A stretch of DNA of 64,000 nucleotides, taken from Albifimbria verrucaria. Its lineage: Eukaryota > Ascomycota > Sordariomycetes > Hypocreales > Stachybotryaceae. This document shows positions 32,745-45,238 of the stretch, one piece after another. The notes below the pieces were generated by a model that saw only the letters and a list, made by a program, of their open reading frames with translations, had not been told where the DNA came from and did no database searches. Numbering within the stretch: position 1 is the stretch's first letter; each line of letters starts with the position of its first letter. Position numbers and translations under genes: made by a program. The stretch covers positions 1,240,001 to 1,304,000 of the forward strand of contig JAHREC010000011.1 in assembly GCA_020081605.1 (NCBI GenBank), in the 5' to 3' direction.

Positions 32745-35631
32745 TTACCGCGGCGCCCGTTCCAAGAGCGCCTTGGTTGCGCAAGCAGCCGTTGCCGAAG
32801 CAAAGGCCTGCCAACTCTTGTTCTTATGGCTATCCGCGTAGTCACACACACCTTTCACAACAATACAAGGGATCTCGTCCCATATACCCGCAGCTTCCAT
32901 CTCGAACGCTAGCAAATTGTGTCGCTTGGCGATCTTGTCGCGGTCTTCGCCTGACTTGACTACAGTGTCGCCGGAACCAACACGGCCAACGAATATCGAT
33001 GGGGCCTGGGCCTCTTCCTTTTGTCCGTTCAATTCTTGGTACCGTTTAGTGTTTAAGCGTTCCCGTGGTACGGTTTGTTCCTCGTCGCAGCCTAGCTCTT
33101 CACAGGATAGTTTACGTGATTCGTCACATACCGGATCCGAGCTCTTGTGGCATTTTACGCAGATACATGTTGGTGCTTCGTGATGTTTGTGTCGGAAATT
33201 CGCCTTGTATAGAATATCATTCTCAGCCCCGGGGTATTGGTAGTTTCTTCGACTCCGACTCTTGAACGGATTGCTCTGCAATTGCTGAAGGAAATGGTTG
33301 GTTCGCTTCTCCAGTTTCTCCCGGCCTAGGTCTGTCTCGAGAACGGTGACCAAATTTCGGATCTTCTTTGGCAATCGACCAAGGCTGTCCTCAATTTCGT
33401 CTCTTCCAGCAAGCCCGTCCGGGTAGAGCCTACCATGGTCATATTGTATCGCGGCTTTACTTATAATCACATCACCAAGGAGAATCTCTTCATCAGTCCC
33501 CGGTCGAGGCACACCACCGCAAATTCCAGTTAAAAGACAAATTTCAGCTTGGGATAGCTTGATCGAAGGCTAGCTGCTGAACTTGCGGCTCCCACTTTTC
33601 CCATGTTGGATAATAGTACAAGGACAACGTTGAACCGACCAATGCGGCCTGTCATGTATGCGTTTGAATCATTATCATTTCTGCCGTCCAGATCGTGGTC
33701 GTTATCCCAGATTCGATCCATCAGAAGTGACACGGCATCATACTCCAGAGGCAGTGCGCAAAGTATAGCAACCTCAAAGCTGTCTCGATCGCGAGGCGGT
33801 GAATTGGCTAGACTGGTCAAGTCACTATCGCCGTTATGCAAAGAAGCAACTCTACTGAGTCGCGCAGCTGGCAGTTGCTGTATCTTCCGACCACCGTCTT
33901 CTCTTTTGAAGCTTTTCTTTATCACAGAGTGTTCCTCTTCGTCTTCATCGTCAGAGCTGCTTCGCTTCCGTTTTAAGCTGTCGGGATTCAGCTCAAGCTC
34001 GAGATTCTTCACTACATTCTCATAGATAACTTTCTTGATATCCAAATTGGAAACCTGAGCAGGTCCTTGACGCCGGAGAGTTTGAAGACGGGTGTGTAGA
34101 TATAGACAGCCTTTGACAGCCTCGAAAAAGAAGCTGCTTCTATCCCTTTCTAGCTGAGAGAGCAAGTCGCACATCTTCGCCCATATTGTAATATTATCTT
34201 CGCGCCGTGGATGTATCTCGAATAGTATTTTCTCGCCGCTGTTGATCTCCATCAGTAATCTGGCAAAGGCTAGGAGAACTGGATCCCCTATTTGGATCGT
34301 TTCAGGTGTGTTTGTTGATCTCAAGCCGGGAGACTTAGGCCGCAGCGAGATGTATAATTGATGCTCGTCCTTGGCAACCTGGGACGTTCGAATTAAGAAT
34401 ATCCTCTCTGGATTCCACGTATGAGAGGCAAGTTCTAGATCTTCATTGAAGAAGTCCACTAGACATCTGGCCAGCGCAAGGGCCAGGGCAACTTTCTCGT
34501 GACTCTGGAACCTTAGCGCTGCTGTTCCATCTAAGTATGCACTGGGGCACATTGGACAAAGTCTTTTGTCGTCTAGTAACGATTTGAGCGTTTCTGTCAT
34601 GTAATCGTAGTTTTTAAGATATGTGGATTGCACTGGCAGGTCTTCGGATACGTCGAAAACTTCTTTTCTTTGACTAGCAGATGAAGCGTCCTACCGTGGA
34701 CCTTTGATTTGTGAACAGCGGCACAAAGAGTGTGCTTCTTTTCCAGCTCTAAACCATGTCTAAAGTCCCAGGTCAGACAATTTCTTCTACATTTGTAACG
34801 TGACTTACTGGAATGAGCGGCAACGAGCTTCTTGCCAGTCATCTGTAGCTTGGCAGCAAGATATGAACATGTCTAGCATAGGTTGGTTAGGACTTGTATG
34901 CAAGTCCTTCGACACTGGAGTTTGATTTCGTGAATGTTGCACTCTTGTCCTTGAAATTCTTTAAAAATTGTATCCACTGTAGAATGTGCATATATGCAAA
35001 GTGTCTCAGGTCGATCATCCAGTGTGTCACTCTTGTGTGCACCTACTGTGGGTCTGGTAAGAGTTTGAGAAGCTTGTCGTGTATCCTTCGATATCCGTTC
35101 AAGAAGATTCTTACAGTCCGCAAGAAGAGCTATTGCCTCGCGCCCTGGCTCGCCATGAGGAAAGGAGAAGAGAAGTATTCCCGAGCCGCTCGTCAAATTG
35201 ATCGGATCAGAAGTTGTGTCCAGAAAATTGATCAATGCGACTAGTTGAGGATATGAATCTCCAAGCATGGTGACATCCCGAGATAGCTGATGAGTACCCT
35301 GGCTGTTGACATTCAGAGACAGTTCACTTTGTTGTCTGGTCGCGTTTTCCGACGGCGCAATACTGTCCTGATTCACAGTATCGTTAAGAAACGATAATAA
35401 ATTCCGCATGCTTCTGTCCAACTCTTGATAATCATTCTCTGAAAGGTCAACAATTTCAGGCGTCATCTCCAAAAGGTGACGTAAATCGGTTTCGAAAAAG
35501 ATACTGTCATTATCCACTTTGCGAGGACGTCCTTCACGTCGCCTTTCCCTGCTGAACCTCGCGAACCTGCCAATCAGGCGGCTCTTGAGAGCCTGGAGGC
35601 CATTCCAGCTTGTGGATTCCGTTGGGAGCAT
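32745..35631 (-). CDS. DUF7580-like plus nucleoside phosphorylase (PNP_UDP) receptor-like protein
   Basis: Starts at ATG 35631 (MLPTESTSWNGLQALK). The N-terminal about 250 aa are helical. The middle part (about 34840-34000) has the pattern of fungal DUF7580: 'SHEKVALALALARCLVDFF' followed by 'WNPERIFLIR'. An acidic/basic linker follows (KRKRSSSDDEDEEE), then a PNP_UDP_1 domain: 'FEVAILCALPLEYDAV', 'VLVLLSNMGKVGAASSAAS', 'LTGICGGVPRPG', 'EILLGDVIIS', and 'LAFEMEAAGIWD' followed by 'VVKGVCDYADSHKNKSW', the strongly conserved ligand-binding end. Breaks occur at 34664-34667 (TTTT) and near 33540. One or two introns lie near 34810-34880. In fungi such domains form N-termini or partners of NLR-type proteins. 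It is head-to-head with the NB-ARC gene. Confidence 0.75.
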
Positions 35632-36011
35632 CTGTACACCTGGCTTCTCGTGTTTTGAAGTTAGCGACTCCCAGCTGCATGTCTATAGAAGGTTGTCTGT
35701 GATTGCACCCCGAGACCGGAATCCTCTCGGATGACAAGGTGAGTGACGAGAGTGAGGCTGATTAAGAGGGAAGGCCGAAGCTGTGGCGGAGTCGGCCACC
35801 TATCATAGCCTCTGAATCAATCACAGCTGAAAGAGTTATGTGACGAGCGACAGGAGCCCTCAGGTAGCATCACATTGTCCACGTCTGTGCGTTGTCCGAT
35901 TGAAACGTCGCCTTAGGCAAGTGATGCGCAATCAACCAAGCAGAAAGATTGCTGCATCGCTTGTTTCCTAACATTACGATTCAAGTTCTCGTACGTTGAT
36001 AAGCAGGAAGC
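35632..36011. promoter_or_regulatory. Shared promoter between the PNP-domain gene and the NB-ARC/TPR gene
   Basis: Only 380 bp separate the two divergent start codons, so the genes must share a regulatory region. No single operator is recognised. Confidence 0.55.
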
Positions 36012-39000
36012 ATGAGCAACGAGGACGATGAAGCAATTCTCGAACTAGCAACGGAATGCGAAAACTTGTTCAAGGAAAGGATTTCCGACTTTGACGACAC
36101 TGATGACTTGGACAGCGCCAAGGTTCTGAAGGAATATTTCCAAAGATTTACGACATGGGCAGCATTCCTAGGGGTTTTCGCGGACCCAAAGGTCTGTCTG
36201 GATCGCAGACTACGACATCATGTCGAGCTCCAGGACCTGGTCGTGCGTCTCTTAGACACCATAGAGAACAACCTGACATACCGTACGTATATCAATATCT
36301 TGACTGAGGGATAAGCGTTTAATGAGCGGCTAGTGTTTGAGACCAGTGATGCATCTGAACATATGGAAATAGACTCGTCTGGCACCAACTCATCTTCAAA
36401 CAAGTTACCACCTACCATCTGTCTCGAGAGCTTAGAGGCGATAGCCGGTGCTATAGAACGCTTGAACCATCTCGGAGTTGCCATTCGGAGATCTTCTGTG
36501 ACAGACCAGGCGACCAAAGCCAGGAAATTCGCTGGAAAACTCGACGCCACCTCATTCGAGCGTGTCGTTGATATAGCACTCAAATCGCTTTATCCAGACG
36601 CGAGTTTAGAACTACTGGAACACCTTACCAGGGCAATGACGGAAACGTACACACTTTTTCGCTATCGACAATCTAGACACGAAAGGCTTCAACCTGAACG
36701 TATACGAACTAAACAATTTCGCTCTTTACCTGTCGTTCAAGAGGACCAACTTGAAAACACTGAGCCAATGGTTATCGATGTACCGACTGCTTCGAGAAAT
36801 GAAGACATTCCACAAACTGTCCCCCAAACCGTTTCTCGTCCTCCACCACCCACTATATCTTCTCAATCTAGGCCTACTTCAGTTAACAGCAAGGAAGTTC
36901 AGAAGAGGCTGCTGCAGAAAAGGACCACTTCGCGAAAGACAAAATCCGTTCTTGTCAATCAAGTGGACTATTCTCGACCCTCTAGGAAAGCTTGATATGC
37001 GAGTGGTGTTTCAACCCACTCCCAGAAGACATTTTACAAGGGGATAAGTGGAAGTATGTGTTCTTTCGTTTGTTTAAGAGAAACTGGCTGACCATTGTAA
37101 CAGCCAGCATATGAACGAAGATCATAAGCCTTATATTTGCCTGTCAGAAAAGTGTTCCGAACCATTGGAGCGATTTGCAACATCTGCTGCATGGCATAAA
37201 CACATGACTTCTACTCATGGTCTAGATTGGCATCAAGAAGTGCATTTGCCTTTATCATGGATCTGTCCGTTGTGCACTGGTGGAAGTGATTGTACTTTTA
37301 CAAACTCCCAAGGACTCTCACAGCATCTCCTGGATGTTCATTCTGATACATTAACACAGTCACAAATTCAAGCCATTGTGCAACAGAGCAGCCTACGGTT
37401 ACCTCGTGTGGATGATGGTTGCCCTTTGTGTTGCTTATCTATAAAGGAAGACAATAGGAATTTTACAATCAAGACAAGCAATGAGACGGAAAACACAGCC
37501 GATCTCGACAACCTGATGATAGACGACGACAAATTGAAGGATCAAGACAAAGCGAGTAAGAACCGCGAAGAAATGGCAAGTCATGTGGCAACACATCTTC
37601 GGGGTATCATCAATCTTACTTTACGCCTGATATCCACCAACTCAGCTGCAGACTCTCCAGAAGAGAACCAAAGTGCATCCGGTCATACTGACCACCTTAC
37701 ATCTCGTCCTGTATCCAATCACGAGAGCTTTGGGCGAGATTCGGACTTTTCAGAGGACGACACGTCAACAATAGGGGACGTGGAACACGAGAACTTTGAG
37801 GAAGATGTTTTGCCGGTTCCCGAGTCCCTGGTTGATTGGATAGATGTCCCCGTGCCGGCGAGGTGCCAGTCCAGGAGGACACGTTCCTACAAAAGCTGAA
37901 AGTCTCGGGATTCTCCCAACCTTCTGCCATTGTTCTGATTCCGTATGAACGGAATCCACGCTTTGTAGTTCGCTCGGCAATCGCCAAAAGACTTGAGGAT
38001 ATCAGCGCCACATCTTCTAACATGGGCGTATTGGTTGGAGTCGGTGGGTCAGGGTGAGTCCATATCTGCATAATTGTTTTGTACTCTTCACTGACGAGAT
38101 TAATGCAGAAAAACAGAAATCGCCATCGACTACGCTTACAAACGGACACTCGATGATAATTGCTCAGTATTCTGGGTCCGATCCGATTGCGAAGAAACCT
38201 TTGTGTCTGATTATCAGGATATCGCTCTGAAATTAGGCGTGGACTTGGATCTTCCACGGAATGAGATGCTCGTTGAAGTGTGCAAAGCCATCCAAAAACA
38301 ACCGCAGTGGGTACTGATCCTCGACAATGCCAACGATGTGGTATTGTTCGGGAAGAAAGAAGTCAACATGAGCACAAACTTGCTGAAATACATTCCTCGA
38401 GCTGTTAGGGGAACCATACTATGGACCACTCGCAACAGAGCCATAGGTAATACTCCTGCAGGCTTTGCCCTTAATATAATCGTCAGTGTCATGAAAGCAA
38501 CCGAAGCCATGGAGCTTCTAGGTGTGGATCATACAACCCAGACAATCGAAGAGAGATTTGTCAAGAACACCTTACTCGCAGAGCTGGAATGGCATACTCT
38601 CGCCGTCTATCAAGCTGCAGCCTATATGCGAACCACATCAACAAGAGCAAGGCAATACCTGGCTATACTGCGCAGTAACAGTATAAGATTAGGCGTAAAT
38701 CAATCAAACACGCCGGATGAACATGGAGAGTCTGATCCCTACAAGGGTGTCTTGAAGACTACTCAAATAGCCATCAATTGGCTTGCTAAACATGACTCCA
38801 GTGCATACAGAATGCTACATGTAGTCGCTTATTTTCACCATAGAAATATTCCTCCTCAAATTTTCGAAGGGTCAAATAACAACGAAGAGTCAAAAGCAAC
38901 ACGCGTCAGCGGGACGACAAGTAAATTGCACGAGATCTTCAACTCAAGTATCTCAAATGCACAATACCGATTATTGGATTTCGGATTTATTACTCAACGT

Positions 39001-39999
39001 CACTCAGCAAACGTTGAGCAGAAGCGCTATGATATGCATGAACTCGTACAGGAAGCTGTACGAAGTGGCTTACGCATAGATATCTATTTTAGATATGATC
39101 CTGGTGATGTTTTCCTCACCACTGCGTTGCAAACTCTAGAAGATATTGCCGGATACACCGCTCCTGAAAGAAGAATGAAAGAGAATTATTCAGCACACGT
39201 AGCAGAAGTCGCAAAATGGTCAAGTGGGATTGGAAGGATGATTGAAACTGCAGAACGCCTTACAAGGTTATCGAACATTTTCTTCTCTGCTGGCCAATGG
39301 GCCCAAGCGGAGCTTTTACTCACCAGCGCCTTGAATATCCAATACAAGTTGCTGGGAAATGACAACCCCAAGACGATTGTAAATATGGCAGATCTTGGGC
39401 TGGCATATTATGGCCAGGGACGCTATGCGGAAGCTCAATCTCTGCAATTCCGAGCTCTGGGAGTCTCGACTAAGCGATTTGGCGTTAAACATCTGAACAC
39501 AATCAGAATTATGATGTCACTTGCCCGAACATATCAAAGTATGGATGCCCAGATGGATCAAGCTGAAATTTTGGCCAGAGGCGCGGTAGACTTCTATAAG
39601 GAGGTGCTGGGGTATACACATCCAGAATCAATTCTGGGCATGAAGCTTCTAGCATCTATATATGACCAGCAAGGTCGCATGGGTGACAATGAGGCCCTCT
39701 ATAGAGACTTCATGAATCACCAAAGAAAACGACTTGGAGCGAAAGATCCTCGCACTATGGAAGTCATGGGGAAGCTTGCTATTGTCTGGTCCAAGATGGG
39801 CCGCGAGACTGATGCAGTTGAACTTATGACAGAGTGTTATGAGCTACGAAAAGATGTTCTTGGGCCTGATCACCCTGAGACTCAGGAGTGTATGGAGTTT
39901 CTAGAGGACTGGCAATCTAAGATTAGTGCATTACTCACGCCTGAAGGCAAAAAGGTAATAGACGAAGGATCCGAAGGTGAGGACGAAGATATACTCTGA
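36012..39999 (+). CDS. NLR-like protein: zinc-finger region, NB-ARC, TPR
   Basis: ATG 36012. Introns 36283-36333, 37054-37103 and 38054-38108 are GT-AG and in phase. The N-terminal about 330 aa are helical and then disordered. Next comes a Cys/His region: 'CEWCFNPLPEDILQGDKW', 'HKPYICLSEKC', 'WHKHMTSTHG', 'WICPLCTGG', 'GCPLCCLS', like atypical C2H2 fingers. The NTPase core has the P-loop 'GVGGSGKTEIAIDYAY' (split by intron 3), Walker B 'WVLILDNAND' and 'RGTILWTTRN', then a winged-helix-like 'YDMHELVQEAVR'. The end carries about four to five TPR-type units ('LLGNDNPKTIVNMADLGLAY', 'VLGYTHPESILGMKLLASIY', 'VLGPDHPETQECMEFL'). The frame breaks once at AAA 36987-36989 and once near 37860. This is a fungal intracellular receptor/STAND architecture, with a likely role in non-self recognition or regulated cell death by analogy. 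Confidence 0.85.
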
Positions 40000-40099
40000 T
40001 GTTAACGAGCTATTTTATACGTAAATGCGAATCAACTTGTTGGAACAGTCCTGCTTCTCGTACTCCGCCATCCTTTAGTTTGCCATAAGAGTCCGATTT

Positions 40100-41644
40100 T
40101 TACTTTGAGGGAGGTGTGACTGAACTATGAGGTCTAAATACTAATAGGGCATCGTCGTCTGGAGATGGGCCAATATTCGGCCAAAAGGACTCTTGGATGC
40201 CCATCTCCCGATAAAGTAGGTCGGATTCCAAGAATTCTGCCAATTCAAAACTGTCCCATACAATCTCTCTCCTCTTTTTGAACGAAGGATTGAGATAATC
40301 CGACGCCGAACAAATGTATCCGGGCAAAACACATATAGCTGGTAAATTGCGGTGATAAGGTCCGTCTTGAGTCCAAATTCTGGCTGGGGAGAGCTACCCC
40401 ACAAGCGTTCGATATCGTCGAGAAGATGATTGCACTCTGCAGGTGTGAGCTTTTTGTCATCTTGGCTAGGTTCAGCCTGTTCCGAACAAGCCGAGTTTTC
40501 CTCATCTATGAGAAGCTTCCATAGCCTGTGTTGCAATTTTAGATTGAGAATCCTTTTTCTTGTTTGGAAACTGCAACCCCAAGAGTAGTATACTTGACTA
40601 AACTCTCGAAGTCAACTCGCCAGGCCTCGACTTGTTGACTCAGCATTTGCCATTGTTTGTTGCAATCGGATGAGTCGTCTTCCCAGTCTTGGGCCATATC
40701 GCGTGTAATGTAGGCCAAGGTATCATCAAAAGAGTTAAGAACATCTTCAGCTTCATCAAGGTCTCGAAGTTTCGGTGCTGGATGTTTATACTTCTTCATG
40801 GAAGCCATGTGGCTTGTTAGATCGGGAAGAAGATGATTATCTGAGAATAGGGTTACTTGAGAGCTAATGGCATGAAACATTGCTGCTAGTTGTTTCACTT
40901 CCTTGTCTGCCGATAATTCATTCGTTGGAGTTGCAGTAATAATTCTAGAACCGGAGTCCAGATGTCGAATAGCCTCGCTGTAGTTTCCTTTAAGGCTCTC
41001 AAGAAGCACAAACAAGAAACAGCATAGCAGCACGACAGATTGGTTACTCGGCTCTCCTTGCACTCGATTTGTGTACTGTACTAGTTCTGATATAGCCTGG
41101 TTGTATTGGCTAATGGCAAAGTCTTTGAGTAACGGAGTATCGCATGCTGGTGTGATATATAGCCAATGTGCAACTCCCATTGCAATAGTTGTGTACCAAA
41201 CGCATCGTTCATCCTGGCTAGGCGACATGAAGGACTTTTCCCAAAATTTTGCATCGAGACACGCAGATATCTCCATGTCGCTAATTGTCTTGTTGAAGAA
41301 GTGACTGTAGAAGTACTGTTCAAGAGAGTCACTGGGTAGTAACAGCCTGAGGGAAGAACTATGCCTCTTGTGACTTTTTGCTGCGGGTACAAGTGGCAAT
41401 GAAGGTGGAGGGAATCTTTTCTGGCTGCAACTGAACCATAGCCGTCACAGACGTAGCCGCCATCCCGACACCTACGACACGTAGGCATATCCTCGTCGCA
41501 TTTCTTGCGTCTTTTCTTGCTGACGGACAACGTCAACAGCTATTAAAGAGCCAAGATTCCAAACTAGACTTACCAAGTACCGCACCCAGTCCGAACTTTG
41601 TGGCTAAAAGCCCTAGTCTTTCGCGGCTGCTTCTCTCTGTCCAT
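40100..41644 (-). CDS. Zn2Cys6 transcription factor
   Basis: The ATG at 41644 opens a 71-nt exon (MDREKQPRKTRAFSHKVRTG). An intron (41520-41573) splits the zinc cluster. Across it the spacing is exactly CX2CX6CX6CX2CX6C, with the basic 'KKRRKKCDEDMPTCRRC' typical of binuclear cluster regulators. The rest (about 430 aa) is helical, as in the fungal-specific transcription factor (DUF3468/Fungal_trans_2) region, with 'VVLLCCFLFVLLESLKGNYS' in the middle. Breaks fall near 41400 and 40540 and near 40300. The last frame ends at 40100. It sits between the NLR-like gene (converging on it) and the BPL_N-like gene (diverging from it), so it might control either, but no target motif was identified. Confidence 0.85.
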
Positions 41645-42408
41645 GGCGTATATGCAGGGGCACATGTGCTGAGAGTGACGCAGTCTGGGCATCCAGAAAT
41701 CCTCGCCAATTTGTAAAGGATGGAGATGCCATCGGTATTTATGACGGTGGGTCAGCCTCCAATATGGCTAGACAACTAGCTTCGTCAGCCTAGGAACTTC
41801 TGCAGACGAGCTAAGCTATGGGATCCAATCGGCTACCGATGACACTGGCGGGCGAAAGTTTTCCAGATACTTTCGCTGCTGCCGTATTGTTAGCGCCTGA
41901 CTCACCTTTCCCCTTTCCGTGATAGTCGATGCCCTGTTGTGTGAAATCTGAATGAGATCTTTCGTCTAGACTGTGGCTATGAACCTCATTTCCACGATTG
42001 GTAAATGTCAAGCCGGAGACCCATCAAGCCATCTCAAGTTTAGTTCACAGCCCCAACAGTAGCCTTATGCCGCGGCATTGGCTGACCTGTAGCTCCATAC
42101 ACAACTATGGAACGCTAAGAATGCAGGCACGCTCGGGTTGATCTGCTCACTGCATAAACGCTCCAGCCAATCAGAAAAACCTAGCCTTCTAAGACAATTG
42201 AAGACGAGACTCAGGGTTGCCAAATCGATTCCTCTGTGGCATACATGTCATTGAAGGCAATTGATATGCGCCGCAGCCAATAATGCTCGGTTAGGCTTTA
42301 GGTTGAAGATATATAAAAGACTTGAAATGTCTTGTCGAATATGTCTTGGTGACAAAACATTCAGCAGTTCATCGTCTTAAGTTTGATCTCATTCTATCGA
42401 ATCCAAAA
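41645..42408. promoter_or_regulatory. Divergent promoter region, Zn2Cys6 factor and BPL_N-like gene
   Basis: About 760 bp between divergent starts. A TATA-like 'ATATATAAAAG' lies near 42309, about 100 bp before the ATG at 42409. No coding region supported. Confidence 0.45.
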
Positions 42409-43322
42409 ATGCGCTGCTCAATTGTCATGTTCCTATCCCTAGCCATACTATCACACCCTGTCAGAGCGAACGACGCCCCACAGTTACAAGCACTTGTTTA
42501 CCGTGGTGAAGCTGCCTGCGAAGGTTGCCCTGAGGCTGTTGCTCAGCTGCTTGAGACGTCAGCCTATCATTTCAACGTTACATTTTGTGGGCCTGACGAA
42601 GCGGTTGACATTTCCCTGAGATCTTAGCTCATGCTGCTGTGTACGCTTACCCGGGTGGACCAGGTAAGTCTAGCATTACGCGAGAGCGGGATAATGAGCT
42701 TTCATCCAACCAACTCAAGCATTGCTGACGTATGTTGTAGATCTTGATGACGCATGGGATGATATAAAGGAACACGCAGATACCATCAGGAACTATGTAC
42801 AAGCTGGTGGTCGGTACATGGGTTTCTGTCTAGGTGCCTATCTCGCTGGAAAATCACCTGGACTGCAGCTGCTCCCAAAGGTATTGACGTAGATTCCGAA
42901 TGCGAAAGAGATGGCGCACAGGTGAAAAACGAGGACGATGATGTGATTCAGGTTGATTGGCATTTTAATGATGCTGATAGAGATGGCAAGATTCAACGGG
43001 GTCGCTGGCTCTACTTCCAAGAAGGAGCAGTAATTACAGGTTTCAAGGATTCCGATCCTAGTATCATCGCCAGATACTCATCCAATGGAGATGTGGCTGC
43101 CTCGGTCACACCATTCGGTCGTGGTTATGTTGGCCTGACTGGTCCACACCCGGAAGCCACAAAAATTGGTGTAAGTGAACTATTTGGACCTTGTTTACCA
43201 ATAAGCTAACTCCTGCTAAAGACAAGGCGGCAAAGATTGAAAATCCCGAGGGAATTCGATACGATATTGGATACGATTTTGTCGAGGCAACGATGGTCGG
43301 AATCAGAAAAGGCAGCTACTAA
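42409..43322 (+). CDS. Secreted BPL_N / class I glutamine amidotransferase-like protein
   Basis: ATG 42409 with a signal peptide (MRCSIVMFLSLAILSHPVRA). Then 'LVYRGEAACEGCPEAVAQLL' (the biotin-protein ligase N-terminal-like signature), 'YAYPGGP-DLDDAWDDI' across an intron (about 42666-42740, GTAAGT...TTGTAG), and 'GGRYMGFCLGAYLAG' with the nucleophile Cys of the GATase1-like elbow. The end is 'GYVGLTGPHPEAT', a second intron near 43172-43221, then 'GIRYDIGYDFVEATM'. Breaks occur at CCC 42614-42616 and near 42875. Stand-alone, secreted BPL_N proteins are found in fungi and have no ligase or biotin-carrier domain. Their reaction is unknown; an amidase or esterase activity on an extracellular substrate is a guess. 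Confidence 0.75.
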
Positions 43323-44623
43323 ATGCAGGACCACCGAGTAGTACTGAAACTGTCAAAGCCTTGTCTGATTGTTATTTCCACTGGCTGAAATACCATTACA
43401 AATGCGTAGGACAGATTAAAGGGTTTAATGTCAGTTAGCAAGAATATTTATTAGGATGGTCAATGTGAACAGAGCCGCAAGAATCTGTGTGGTGCTATTT
43501 GTATGGATGGCTGTCCACGAATTTTACGATGCCTAGTGCAATTTGCACCATCTTGGAAATTGGGTCACCTCTTACATGATGATTGGAAGATTATGAAGAG
43601 ATTCAGTGAAATATTGCGAGTATGAGATTCACGAGAGACGGAACCAATCATGCTCTTGCTCGCAATTAGCCTGGGCAAGGGAAACTAACGTACCGGGTGC
43701 ATCAAGAACCAAGCCTTTCTTCGGCTGCAAACTGGAAACGAAAGCTGCTAAACATCATTGTGAATTGTAGATTAAGATACGGGAACGTAAGATGAAACAT
43801 GATCTTCGTGACTAGTGCCCCGTATTCTTCCTTGAATTGTATTCACACTCGCATTCCTCGAGTACTGGTATGCGGCAAGCGTTAGGCAGCCCGTTATTCG
43901 ATGCGACGTCAGATAGATCCCTCTTCATTGTATTGGATTTCAGCGGCATCTTGACGACTGTGGTCAAAAGGATACGGAGCTCATGCAGGACGCCAGCAAA
44001 AAGCAGGATCCAAGCGGAATGCTCCAACATGGATCTGCTGGTGGGTTCAAACTTGATGGATAATTTATACGAAGGGCTGCCATGTTTGGTCCCTGTTGTG
44101 TAATTGAGCAAGTTTCTTATCGGGCTATTACCCACGAAATCAGCAGTCTAGACAAGCTGCGTATGAAGGAATCTTTTCTGTCAAGCAAATCTTACTTCAG
44201 AAAAAAATTCCAATACAGGGCGGTTAACGGAATGTTGACACCACTTCCTTCTGAAGAGCAAGTATGAGAGTTGTAAAGGAAGAGATAGTTGCCTAATGCT
44301 GTTGATGGGTGCCTATCAAACACCCGAAGTTGCGTTCAATTCCCATGATATCATCAACATCTGACTCATATATGCGCCCAGTACCGATCATAGTCGTCAT
44401 TTTCACTTTGACCAATTCCTCAATCCCTCCCTTCTGGTCCTAGGCGGTATAGCTAGAGAGTCCTTGGAAGTTTTCACGCTGCTGTCTTCAACGCTTAAAC
44501 CACGAAAGTTCTTGTCTGAGTTGCTACTATATTATACTCTCGGATGCTCGTAGCTCTGGACCTCTTAAAGTACGATACCGTTCTTCTGGTTGCCTTGGTC
44601 TAATATGGCGCTTCAACTAGTGA
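43323..44623. other. Intergenic, 1.3 kb
   Basis: No supported gene. A 107-codon minus frame at 43812-44135 lacks an ATG start and a recognisable domain, so I leave it out. Confidence 0.4.
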
Positions 44624-45238
44624 CTATCTGGGTCGAACTCTCTTGCTTGGTTTGCTTACTGGTGCTGAATCTGTCGTTACTTGCTCAGGTTGGGGCTCGG
44701 GCTGAGTTTTCTCGGCCATGCGGGAGTTCGCCATACTTTGTACGGTTAGCTGTGATAGGGCGCCATTCAAGGAGCAACTTTACCTGTCGATCAATCTCAA
44801 TGACAAAATCATGTGTAGATTCTGAGACATGAGCTCATAGGACCAAGCGTCTATAATATTGCAGGTGACGAGCTCGATGATTTTTACCTCTTCACTTTGG
44901 AGGAAGCCGGCAATGGCGACCAAAGCCTCCTCGCAGCCGTACCATGCTTCAAAGAGTTGCTGGTGGTGGTTCTCCACGATGGCCCATGCCCGCGTTTTCT
45001 CTGATGCCCAAGTCTTCCACTTGGTGAGGCTGCGCTTCAGGTCTTCAATGTTTACCAGTAGTAGATCAAATGCAATGTGAATGCTCGTTTCTTCAGAAGA
45101 TTTTTTACCTTTGGGTCGCGCTGAGCTGAGTAGCTTTTCGACGCCGTGGGCTTGAAGGAGCACGCGTTTGCACACTTTCTCGAACTTGTATCCGTATCCG
45201 TGGGCCGTTGGGCCAGATCGACTCGCTGTAGCAGACAT
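44624..45238 (-). CDS. Hypothetical protein, two predicted exons
   Basis: Starts at ATG 45238 (MSATASRSGPTAHGYGYKFE). The first exon encodes about 150 aa of mostly helical, basic sequence ('HIAFDLLLVNIEDLKRSLTK', 'WAIVENHHQQLFEAWYGCEE') and would stop at 44780. A short intron, 44736-44783 (GTAAAG ... GCTAAC ... CAAAG), would instead give a Pro/Glu-rich tail ending in SKRVRPR at 44624. I prefer the spliced form because donor, branch and acceptor are all present, but this is inference. No family recognised. Size and helicity recall HeLo-like or other fungal death-related helical bundles, without a decisive motif. Confidence 0.5.

Noticed and set aside
43812..44135. 107-codon minus-strand frame starting MGNS-like
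   Set aside because: The first codon is GTG, not ATG, and there is no domain, so the apparent myristoylation start is an artefact.
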